A DNA stretch of 64,000 nt. It comes from Amycolatopsis balhimycina FH 1894. GTDB lineage: Bacteria; Actinomycetota; Actinomycetes; Mycobacteriales; Pseudonocardiaceae. The notes beneath the pieces are model-generated. The model ran no database searches. It was not told the origin of the DNA and saw only the letters and a list, made by a program, of their open reading frames with translations. Of this stretch, positions 57,392 through 64,000 are shown one piece after another; the first letter of the stretch is position 1, and each line of letters begins with the position of its first letter. The stretch is taken from NCBI RefSeq assembly GCF_000384295.1, contig NZ_KB913037.1:6258822-6322821 (forward strand), read 5' to 3'. Both the position numbers and the translations under genes were made by a program.

Positions 57392-59854
57392 ATGAAGTGG
57401 CTCAGAGCGTTCCTGCCGGTGGCAGTCCTGGTGGCGAGCGGCATGGCCGCCGCGCCCGCCACGGCCGCACCCGGCTGGCAGAAGTACGTCGTCGCCCCGG
57501 CGAACCGGGACGTCCGGCCGGTGCGGGTGCTGTCCACCAGCGGCGACGTCACGAACCCGAACGGCCTGCTCGGGCGCGGGGTGGCGACGCTCAAGCGGCA
57601 GGCGCCGCCACCGAAGCCGGCGTGGCCGGCGGGGACCACGGCCGCCGCGTCGTCGTTCCACGCGCCGAACAACGGCGGGAACGGCCGGCCGCGGACCTAC
57701 GACCCCGGCAACGCCGTCGACGGCAACACCGAGACGTTCTGGAACGACGACACGATCGGCGCCTACCCGGACGTCCTGACGATCACCTCGGCCGCGCCGG
57801 TCGCCCTCCCCGGCGTCACCATTTTGTCCAATGTGGACGGAGTGCCGCAGGACTTCACGGTCGAGGTGCTGGACGCGGGGGCGTGGCGGGTGGCCGCGAC
57901 GGTCGGCGGCAACACCGCCGTGCAGCGTGCGGTCGCCTTCGACCGGCCGGTGACCACCACGCAGGTCCGGATCACCGTGACGAAGGACCAGAGCACCCCG
58001 TCCGGCGAGTTCAGCCGCGTCAGCGAGGTCTGGCCGGGCCTGGTCGCCGATCCGCCGGTGCCGGTCGCGGTGCTCGACTTCGGCAAGGTCGTCGCCGGCT
58101 ATCCGAAGATCGCCTTCGCGGGCGCGTCGGCGAACCGGCCGGGCGTGCGGCTGTCGTTCTCCGAAACCCAGCAGTACCTGGGTGAACGTTCCGACTTCAC
58201 GCGTTCGGACTTCTCCGGCGGGCCGGGCAGCGACCAGTACGCCGTGCCCGCGGCACCGACCGTCTGGCGTGACACGAAGGGCTGCGTTTCGGGGACCCAG
58301 GTGTGCGCGGACGGCTTGCACGGCTTCCGCTACCTGCGGATCAGCCTCGACGCGCTCGCGTCGGACGCACCGCTGGCCCAGCCGTCCGGTGAGGTGCGGA
58401 TCAGCGGTGTCTCGCTCGACTTCACGCCGTTCCTCGGCACGCCGTCGACCTACCGCGGCTGGTTCGAGTCGTCCGACGAAGACCTGAACCGCTACTGGTA
58501 CGCCGCGTCCTACACGAACGAGCTGGGCATGGACACCTTCCGGGAGTCCGATGTGGACCCGCGCGGCGCGTTCTCGCCGTCACTGGACGGGAAGCTGGTG
58601 CTGCACGACGGCGCGAAGCGCGACCGGGACCCGTACGTCGGCGACGTCGCGGTGTCCGGCCTGACGCAGTACCTGACCCACCAGGACGGCACGGCGGCGC
58701 GGAACGTCCTCGCCGACCTGGCCGACCACCAGCGCGCGGACGGCTGGATCCCGCCGGCTTCGATCAACGACTACACGCTGCCGCTGTTCGACTATCCGCT
58801 CTGGTGGGTGACGTCGAGCTGGGACTACGTCCTCTACACCGGCGACACCGCGTACGCGGCTTCGTACTACTCGCACCTCGTGAAGACGCTCGACAGCTGG
58901 TATCCGTCGGTCACCGATTCGCGCGGGTTGCTCGCGAAGGGCCTGAACGGCACCGGCGGTTACGGCGACTACGCGTTCCTGCCGCGTACGGGCGAAGTGA
59001 CGTACTACAACGCGTTGTACGTCCGGGCTCTTCAGGGCGCGGCGGGCTTGGCGCGGGCGACGGGGCACGCGGCTGACGCGGACCGGTGGCTTTCGCGCGC
59101 TTCGGGCGTGGCCGCGGCTGTGAACGCTTATTTGTGGGATCCGGCGGCGGGCGCGTACCTCGACTCGGCGACGGGCGCGGTGCGCCACGGCCAGGATGGC
59201 AACAGCCACGCGATCCTGGCCGGGATCGCTTCGCCGTCGCAGGCGGCTTCCGCGTTGGCCCGGCTGGCGGCCGGGGCGCTGCCGTACGGGAACCCGTTCA
59301 TGGACAACGACACTCTCGTGTCCGATGGCACGAAGCGCGTGTACGCGTTCACGTCGTTCCCTGAGCTGCAGGCGAGGTTCCGGAGCGGGCAGGCGGCGTC
59401 CGCGATCGACCAGATCAAGCGGATGTACGGCTGGATGGCCACGCACGACCCCGGAATCACGGCCTGGGAAGGCATCGGCGAGGGCGGCTCGCACTACGAA
59501 CAGGGCTACACGTCGGCCGCGCACGGCTGGTCGACCGGTGTCGTCCCGGCGCTGACGAACGAGCTGCTGGGCGTCTCGCCGACGTCGCCCGGCTTCGCGA
59601 CGTGGAAGGTCGCGCCGAGCCCGGGCGGCGTTTCTTGGGCGCGAGGAGCGGTGCCGACGCCGAAGGGCGCGTTGTCCGCTTCGTGGACGCAGCAGGGTTC
59701 GGTGTTTTCGCTGACGGTCACGGCTCCGCTCGGGACGTCCGGCTCGTTGGTGGTCCCGGCCGGCCGCCTGGTCCTGCTGGACGGCCGCGCGGTGCGGGCC
59801 GCCGGACCTCTCACGGTGTCCGGCGGCACCCACACGGTCCTGGTGGTGCGGTAG
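57392..59854 (+). CDS. Secreted GH78 alpha-L-rhamnosidase-like enzyme
   Basis: An 820-aa secreted protein. A signal peptide (AFLPVAVLVASGMAAAPATA) is followed by an F5/8-type discoidin-like domain (GNAVDGNTETFWNDDTIGAYPD, about residues 105-215), a beta-sandwich, and an (alpha/alpha)6 barrel typical of GH78. Barrel motifs include GAKRDRDPYVGD, which corresponds to the catalytic acid region, and EGIGEGGSHYEQGYTSAAHGWSTG. The ATG at 57392 follows GGAGG by about 5 nt. Activity on rhamnosides of plant or bacterial glycans is inferred. A family B palindrome ends the gene. Confidence 0.85.
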   Translation: MKWLRAFLPVAVLVASGMAAAPATAAPGWQKYVVAPANRDVRPVRVLSTSGDVTNPNGLLGRGVATLKRQAPPPKPAWPAGTTAAASSFHAPNNGGNGRPRTYDPGNAVDGNTETFWNDDTIGAYPDVLTITSAAPVALPGVTILSNVDGVPQDFTVEVLDAGAWRVAATVGGNTAVQRAVAFDRPVTTTQVRITVTKDQSTPSGEFSRVSEVWPGLVADPPVPVAVLDFGKVVAGYPKIAFAGASANRPGVRLSFSETQQYLGERSDFTRSDFSGGPGSDQYAVPAAPTVWRDTKGCVSGTQVCADGLHGFRYLRISLDALASDAPLAQPSGEVRISGVSLDFTPFLGTPSTYRGWFESSDEDLNRYWYAASYTNELGMDTFRESDVDPRGAFSPSLDGKLVLHDGAKRDRDPYVGDVAVSGLTQYLTHQDGTAARNVLADLADHQRADGWIPPASINDYTLPLFDYPLWWVTSSWDYVLYTGDTAYAASYYSHLVKTLDSWYPSVTDSRGLLAKGLNGTGGYGDYAFLPRTGEVTYYNALYVRALQGAAGLARATGHAADADRWLSRASGVAAAVNAYLWDPAAGAYLDSATGAVRHGQDGNSHAILAGIASPSQAASALARLAAGALPYGNPFMDNDTLVSDGTKRVYAFTSFPELQARFRSGQAASAIDQIKRMYGWMATHDPGITAWEGIGEGGSHYEQGYTSAAHGWSTGVVPALTNELLGVSPTSPGFATWKVAPSPGGVSWARGAVPTPKGALSASWTQQGSVFSLTVTAPLGTSGSLVVPAGRLVLLDGRAVRAAGPLTVSGGTHTVLVVR

Positions 59855-59856
59855 TT

Positions 59857-59905
59857 CGTGAAGGCCACCTTGAGGAACTTCAAGTTCCTCAAGGTGGCCT
59901 TCACG
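59857..59905. repeat. Family B palindrome, perfect copy (probable terminator)
   Basis: Two perfect 24-nt arms around a single C; the arm begins CGTGAAGGCCACCTTGAGGA. It starts 2 bp after the GH78 stop. It differs from family A at four arm positions, each compensated on the other arm. Confidence 0.85.
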
Positions 59906-59958
59906 GCTTTCCGGGTGCCGTGCGGAAAGTGTCGGTGGTGGTGCGTAGCGTGGGGAAC

Positions 59959-60822
59959 GTGAAGGAGCAGATGGGCTTCGACTTCGGCGTCGCGCAACCG
60001 GTGCGGCTGACGAAGGTCTCGCCGGCGCGGCTGGCGACCTTCGACGACTGCCCGCGCCGGTACCAGCTCGCATACCTCCAACGGCCGACACCGCAGCGCA
60101 CCGGGCCGTGGGCGCACAGCACCCTCGGCGCGGTGGTGCACAACGCGCTGCGGGCGCTGTTCGACCTGCCGGTGCTCAAGCGGGTGCCACAGCGGGCGAT
60201 GGCGCTGGTGGCCGAGTTCTGGAAGGACGCCGGCTTCGAGAGCGACGAGCAGGCGGCGCGGTACCGGGCGCGGGCCAAGGGCTGGGTGGCGGAGTACGTC
60301 GAGGACAACGACGTCAGCCACGACCCGGTCGGGCTGGAGCGGTGGGTGTCGGCGCCGGTCAGCCCGGCGCCGGGGGAGCGGCCTTCGATGATCATCGAAG
60401 GCCGCACGGACCGCATCGACGCGCGCGACGGCGAACTGGTGATCGTCGACTACAAGACGGGTCGCCGGCCACCGGACGAGTACGAAGCACGGGCGTCACA
60501 GGCACTTGCGCTGTACGCGGTCGCCGCGGCGCGGACGTTGCGGACGCCGTGCACCACAGTCGAACTGCACCACCTGCCGAGCGGCACGATCGCGGCGGCG
60601 GAGCACACGCCGGAGAGCCTGCGCAGGCACCTGCAACGCGCCGACGAGACCGCCGGAGACCTCAGGCTGGCCACGGATACCCTGGACGCGGGCGGCGACG
60701 GGGACGTGCTGTTCCCGCCCCGCCCGGACCGGCGTTGCGCCTGGTGCGACTTCAGGCCGAGCTGCGCGGCGGGGCAGGAAGCGGCCCCGCAGGCGCAGCC
60801 CTGGGACCTGCTCGCGCCCTGA
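59959..60822 (+). CDS. RecB-family PD-(D/E)XK exonuclease with Fe-S cysteines
   Basis: A 287-aa nuclease-domain protein. The core is IIEGRTDRIDARDGELVIVDYKTGRR (PD-(D/E)XK: D, then D-Y-K), with a C-terminal QALALYA motif. Four cysteines (DDCPRRYQ near the N-terminus; CAWCDFRPSC near the C-terminus) match the AddB/Cas4-type iron-sulfur staple. It lacks a helicase and has no CRISPR genes nearby. GTG at 59959 is used, with TAGCGT about 7 nt upstream; an ATG at 59971 behind AAGGAG is an alternative. Confidence 0.85.
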   Translation: MKEQMGFDFGVAQPVRLTKVSPARLATFDDCPRRYQLAYLQRPTPQRTGPWAHSTLGAVVHNALRALFDLPVLKRVPQRAMALVAEFWKDAGFESDEQAARYRARAKGWVAEYVEDNDVSHDPVGLERWVSAPVSPAPGERPSMIIEGRTDRIDARDGELVIVDYKTGRRPPDEYEARASQALALYAVAAARTLRTPCTTVELHHLPSGTIAAAEHTPESLRRHLQRADETAGDLRLATDTLDAGGDGDVLFPPRPDRRCAWCDFRPSCAAGQEAAPQAQPWDLLAP

Positions 60823-60834
60823 ACGGGAGGGAAC

Positions 60835-61287
60835 GTGGCTTCACCGGACACCGACGAACTGGCCACGGTGCCGTTCGCCACCGACGCCACCGACGCCACC
60901 GACGCCACCGACGCCACCGAGGCGCCCGGGGCGGAGACGGCGCCGCAGCAGCGGGCTGAGCCCGAACTGATCGAACCGGAGCCCGCCGCGCCGGAAGCTC
61001 CGGCCAGGGCGAAGGACGGCGGCCGCTGGTGGCGCGGGTTCACGGGCTCGTTGGCGGCAGGACTCGTGGTCCTGGCCATCGGGGTGCTGGTGGTGGCGGG
61101 AATCGACCTGTACACGGGAGCGCCGGGTCCGGGTCCGGTCCTGCTGGTCGGCCACCCGATCGCGGCGGCGCTGGCCGTGCTGGCTCAGCGGGTCGCGGAC
61201 CGTCGGAACGGCCTCCCGGCCGTGGGAGCGGGTGTCGCGGTGGTGCTGTTCACGGCCTCGGCCCTGACCCTCTTCTGGCTCACCTGA
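60835..61287 (+). CDS. Membrane protein with N-terminal DAT repeats
   Basis: A 150-aa protein of no known family. A disordered acidic N-terminus (about residues 1-62) includes TDATDATDATDATEAP from a 9-bp DNA repeat, followed by three predicted helices (LAAGLVVLAIGVLVVAGI; LLVGHPIAAALAVLAQ; AVGAGVAVVLFTASALTLFWL). GTG start behind GGGAGGG, 12 bp after the nuclease gene, so co-transcribed with it. Possibly a partner of the nuclease; no direct evidence. Confidence 0.7.
   Translation: MASPDTDELATVPFATDATDATDATDATEAPGAETAPQQRAEPELIEPEPAAPEAPARAKDGGRWWRGFTGSLAAGLVVLAIGVLVVAGIDLYTGAPGPGPVLLVGHPIAAALAVLAQRVADRRNGLPAVGAGVAVVLFTASALTLFWLT
60877..60921 (+). repeat. 9-bp minisatellite inside a coding region
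   Basis: Five tandem GCCACCGAC units (the last ends GAG). Because the unit is a multiple of three, changes in copy number alter protein length without frameshift. Confidence 0.85.
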
Positions 61288-61319
61288 CCACGAACCCCCT
61301 CACGTGAGTCCCGCCCCTG

Positions 61320-61597
61320 ATCACGCGAGTTCCGGCTCCAATCACGCGAGTCCCGAGTTCCAGCACCTGAGATGCCCGCTCAATCACGCGAAATGCCTCT
61401 CCACGCACCTGAGTCCGGGTTCGCGCGGCACGTTGACGGCCGAACTCGCGCGTTCGAGCCCGGGCCCCGCGTGATCAGAGCCGTAACTCGCGTGACTGGG
61501 CCCGTAACTCGCGTGATTGGGGCCGGAACTCGGGTGATCGAGGCCGGAAGTCGTGTGATCAAGCGGGCATCACGTGTGATTGGCGGGACGACACGGG
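61320..61597. repeat. Inverted array of 21-bp repeats, copy 2
   Basis: This array nearly fills the 310-bp gap between two convergent genes. Forward units start at 61320, 61341, 61362, 61383 and 61404 (21 bp apart; the third and fifth are degenerate). Opposite-orientation units have CGTGAT-type cores at 61470, 61491, 61512, 61533, 61554 and 61575, again exactly 21 bp apart. The right end carries GGACGACACGGG (61586-61597), the same terminal motif as in the array at 5582-5782, directly abutting the stop of the next gene. The left terminal motif is not recognisable. Confidence 0.85.
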
Positions 61598-62932
61598 TTA
61601 CTTCAAGGCGGTGAGGGTGGTGCCGCGCTCTTCCAGCAGGACCGGGCCTGCCGCGCCGAGGCGGACCACTCCCGTGTAGCCGCGGCGGTCGACGCCGACC
61701 GTGCGGATCGTCGAGCCGTCGTTCTCGTTCAGCACCGCCAGGCCGCCCTTGATCGGGACCACCAGCTGCTGCGCGAACGTGATTCCCGGGCCCTGCGCGC
61801 TGCTCAACGTCCAGCGCGGCGCAAGGTCGTCGCGCGACAACGCCAGCACCTTCGAACCGCTGAACCAGTACACGTTCTGGGCCGTCTGCGTCGTCGCCTC
61901 GACGCCCGCCGGCGGGTCGGCCGCCAGGTCGCCTGCAGGCACGTCCAGGGGGTATGCCGCGCGCTGGGTACCGTCGCCGTTGTAGGTCACCAGGAGCTTC
62001 TGGTCCGGGAGCACGACCGCCGTCAGGTCGCCGGACATCGCGATCACGCGGGCCCGTTTGCCCGCCAGCACCGAACTGAAGCTGACCTGCGGCTCGTCGT
62101 CCTTCTCCGGCGTCGCCTTGTAGACCGTCAGGCGGTCGGCCGGGTCGCCGGGGCAGCGCTCGATCACGCCGATCTTGCCCGACGCCGCCGCGACTGTGCC
62201 GTATGTGCAGCCCGTACGGGGCTGCTTGCCCGCGTTGACCAGCGCCGGGACCTGGCCGTACTCGGCGCTCTTCACCAGGTCGTCGCGCCAGGTGTCGAGG
62301 AGCTTCTTGCCCGTCGCCGTCACGTGCGAGCCGTCGCTGACCAGCTGTGTGCCCAGCTCGGCGTTGCCGTTGCGCTGGGCCGTGATCCGCCCGGTCGCCG
62401 GGTCGAGCTGCGTGACCTCGCTGCAGTTGCGGCTCTTGTGGTAGACGGCGTTGATCCGGCCCCACGTCTCGTTCACCGTGCACAACGGCAGGTCACGCGT
62501 GTAGTGCCAGCGGATCTTCCCGGTCAGCGGGTCGCGGGTGGCGACCTCGCCGCCGTCCGCGGTGGCCACCGCGTCGCCCGCCGTCACCGGGACCGGCGTC
62601 GCGCCGCTGGGGGCGCTCCACAGCTCGGCCATCGAACCCGGCACCTTGTCCGGCGCCGCGGGCAACGGCGGTGGCGGGGCCGCCTCGTTCCGGTCGGTGG
62701 CCGCGCTGTCGCTCGTCTCGCCGATGACCAGCGCGACGGCCACCACGGCCACCGCGATCAGCGCGGCGAGCACCCGGTCCCGCCCGCGGTTCCAAGGCGA
62801 CCGGCGCGCCTTGACCCGCGGGGCGGGCGGAGTGACCTCGCCGGAAACGTCCCCGGGAGTGTCCTCGAGGACGTCTTCGGAGCCGTACTCGGGTTCAGGC
62901 GCGCTTTCAGCCGCCTTCTCGACGTCGCTCAC
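61598..62932 (-). CDS. Membrane-anchored PQQ-like beta-propeller protein (Rv3212-like)
   Basis: A 444-aa protein: acidic cytosolic N-terminus (about residues 1-52), one transmembrane helix (VLAALIAVAVVAVALVIG), and an extracytoplasmic propeller with repeated blade motifs such as GEVATRDPLTGKIRWHYT and LDPATGRITAQRNG. Cysteines in LPLCTV, RNCSEV, TGCTYG and ERCPGD may form disulfides. It lies 26 bp downstream of the rhlE gene, the same neighbour as M. tuberculosis Rv3212 has (rhlE, Rv3211). No enzymatic residues are evident; a structural or scaffold role is likely. Confidence 0.75.
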   Translation of the reverse strand: MSDVEKAAESAPEPEYGSEDVLEDTPGDVSGEVTPPAPRVKARRSPWNRGRDRVLAALIAVAVVAVALVIGETSDSAATDRNEAAPPPPLPAAPDKVPGSMAELWSAPSGATPVPVTAGDAVATADGGEVATRDPLTGKIRWHYTRDLPLCTVNETWGRINAVYHKSRNCSEVTQLDPATGRITAQRNGNAELGTQLVSDGSHVTATGKKLLDTWRDDLVKSAEYGQVPALVNAGKQPRTGCTYGTVAAASGKIGVIERCPGDPADRLTVYKATPEKDDEPQVSFSSVLAGKRARVIAMSGDLTAVVLPDQKLLVTYNGDGTQRAAYPLDVPAGDLAADPPAGVEATTQTAQNVYWFSGSKVLALSRDDLAPRWTLSSAQGPGITFAQQLVVPIKGGLAVLNENDGSTIRTVGVDRRGYTGVVRLGAAGPVLLEERGTTLTALK

Positions 62933-62958
62933 GTACCCGAACCCCCGATGGAGAAGCT

Positions 62959-64000
62959 TCAGTCTGCCGACGCAGGTGTATCAGACGTCGCGGCGGGACG
63001 GCGACGGCGGCGCCGCCGGGCCGGCCGCTCGGCGTTCTCGCCCGATTCCTTTTCGGTGGCCGGGCCGGTCGCCTCCGGCGCGGTGCCGCGGGTGCGGCGA
63101 CGCGACCGGGTGCGTCCCTCCGAGGCCGGAGCCTCATCAGGAGAAGCGGCAGCGGCGTTGTCCGCCGTCTCGATCGCCTCGGCCGAGTGCGCACCGCCGC
63201 GGGTGCGCTTGCGCGGGGTCCGGGCGCGCTTGCGCGGCGCTTCTTCCGAAGCGGCAGCCTCGTCGGCCTTCCCACGGCCACGCGGGCCACGGCGCTTGCC
63301 GCCCAGGTCCTCTTCCTCCTCGGCGGCCAGGCCGGCCCGGGTGCGGTTGGCCAGCGGCAGCCGGCCCTTCGTGCCCTCCGGAATGCCCAGGTCCTCGAAC
63401 AGGTGCGGCGACGACGAGTACGTCTCCACCGGCTCCGGCTTGTCGAGGCCCAGGGTGTCCGAAATCAGCTTCCAGCGGGGCATCTCGTCCCAGTCGACGA
63501 GCGTGACCGCGACACCGGTGCGACCCGCGCGGCCGGTGCGGCCGATGCGGTGGACGTAGGTCTTCTCGTCGTCCGGGCACTGGTAGTTGATCACGTGCGT
63601 GACGTCGTCGATGTCGATGCCACGGGCCGCGACGTCGGTCGCCACCAGCACGTCGACCTTGCCGGAGCGGAACGCGCGCAGTGCCTGCTCACGCGCGCCC
63701 TGGCCCAGGTCGCCGTGCACGGCGGCCGCGGCGAAACCGCGCTCCACCAGGTCGTCGGCCACCTTCTGGGCGGTGCGCTTGGTGCGGCTGAAGATCATCG
63801 TCAAGCCGCGGTCCTGAGCCTGCAGCACGCGGGCGATAACCTCGGGCTTGTCCATCGAGTGCGCCCGGTAGACGAACTGGGTGGTGCGCTCGTGGATCGC
63901 GCTCGCGTCGTTCTCTTCGGCGCGGATGTGCGTCGGCTGCCGCAGGAACGTGCGGGCCAGCGTGATGATCGGGCCGGGCATGGTGGCCGAGAACAACATG
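62959..64000 (-). CDS. rhlE: DEAD-box RNA helicase RhlE-type, 5' part outside the window
   Basis: C-terminal part of a DEAD-box ATP-dependent RNA helicase; the gene continues beyond base 64000, so motifs Q, I and II are missing. Visible motifs: SAT (LFSATMPGPI), MIFSRTKRT (IV), VATDVAARGIDI (V) and HRIGRTGRAGRTG (VI). The C-terminal about 130 residues are a basic, disordered tail rich in Arg/Lys clusters (RKRARTPRKRTRGG, RRRRRRRP), probably for RNA binding. Expected roles are rRNA maturation and RNA decay at low temperature. About 346 residues are visible. Confidence 0.92.
   Translation of the reverse strand, partial: MLFSATMPGPIITLARTFLRQPTHIRAEENDASAIHERTTQFVYRAHSMDKPEVIARVLQAQDRGLTMIFSRTKRTAQKVADDLVERGFAAAAVHGDLGQGAREQALRAFRSGKVDVLVATDVAARGIDIDDVTHVINYQCPDDEKTYVHRIGRTGRAGRTGVAVTLVDWDEMPRWKLISDTLGLDKPEPVETYSSSPHLFEDLGIPEGTKGRLPLANRTRAGLAAEEEEDLGGKRRGPRGRGKADEAAASEEAPRKRARTPRKRTRGGAHSAEAIETADNAAAASPDEAPASEGRTRSRRRTRGTAPEATGPATEKESGENAERPARRRRRRRPAATSDTPASAD

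Overview
High-GC actinomycete chromosome, almost certainly family Pseudonocardiaceae and most like Amycolatopsis. The reasons are codon usage, very frequent 4-nt ATGA/GTGA gene overlaps, GTG starts, and gene order. From the tandem LOG genes to corA, the backbone follows a block I recall from Mycobacterium tuberculosis (about Rv1205-Rv1239c): LOG, gpgS, DivIVA-like, tagA, DUF3117, O-methyltransferase/sigE/rseA/htrA/tatB, mrp, DUF1003, MgtE-N/CBS, DUF4190, stress protein, lpqY-sugABC, corA. I see no rRNA, tRNA, CRISPR array, transposase, prophage or biosynthetic cluster.

Layout. 1-5.3 kb: three secreted hydrolases on the minus strand (GH18 chitinase, M28 aminopeptidase, M4 metalloprotease); the two peptidases share an Ig-like plus P-domain C-terminus. 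5.3-6.0 kb: non-coding, with a 21-bp repeat array. 6-9 kb: two LOG proteins, PlsC and GpgS. 8.9-14.5 kb: cydABDC (cytochrome bd and its CydDC exporter), facing a PadR operon (14.6-16.9 kb) that runs through a HAAS-like membrane protein, a DivIVA-like protein, an SRPBCC protein and Tag. 16.9-22.7 kb: enoyl-CoA hydratase, DUF3117, leucyl aminopeptidase, LysR/MFS pair, O-methyltransferase. 22.9-26.5 kb: SigE envelope-stress module (sigE, rseA, htrA, tatB). 26.6-34.3 kb: Mrp, DUF1003 and MgtE-N/CBS operon, an APH/Hur-like kinase, SPFH protein, DUF4190 protein, acyl-CoA dehydrogenase, stress protein. 34.5-38.8 kb: trehalose importer lpqY-sugABC. 38.9-49.6 kb: lipoprotein, PspC, XRE/DUF397 pair, TetR/MFS pair, CPBP protease with a two-component system, ECF sigma factor with its membrane partner, MDR dehydrogenase/XRE pair. 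49.6-52.5 kb: corA operon with a leader. 52.7-57.3 kb: MaoC, DUF2332, NUDIX, PH-domain, PHP and MarC proteins. 57.4-64 kb: GH78 rhamnosidase, RecB-like nuclease, PQQ-propeller protein, RhlE (cut by the window edge).

What stands out is the non-coding architecture. Several families of palindromic elements sit just after stop codons, and two of these families differ only by compensated base-pair changes. Two arrays of 21-bp units are phased exactly over two helical turns and turn around in inverted orientation. A dual-palindrome element is read in frame inside cydC. A proline-containing 22-codon leader ORF precedes corA and overlaps an 11-bp stem. Four 15-bp-spaced dyads fill the cydA/padR intergenic region. 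A DasR-like site, a LacI-type operator and a SigE-type promoter tie individual genes to regulators.

All family names come from motif recognition by eye; no database was searched.
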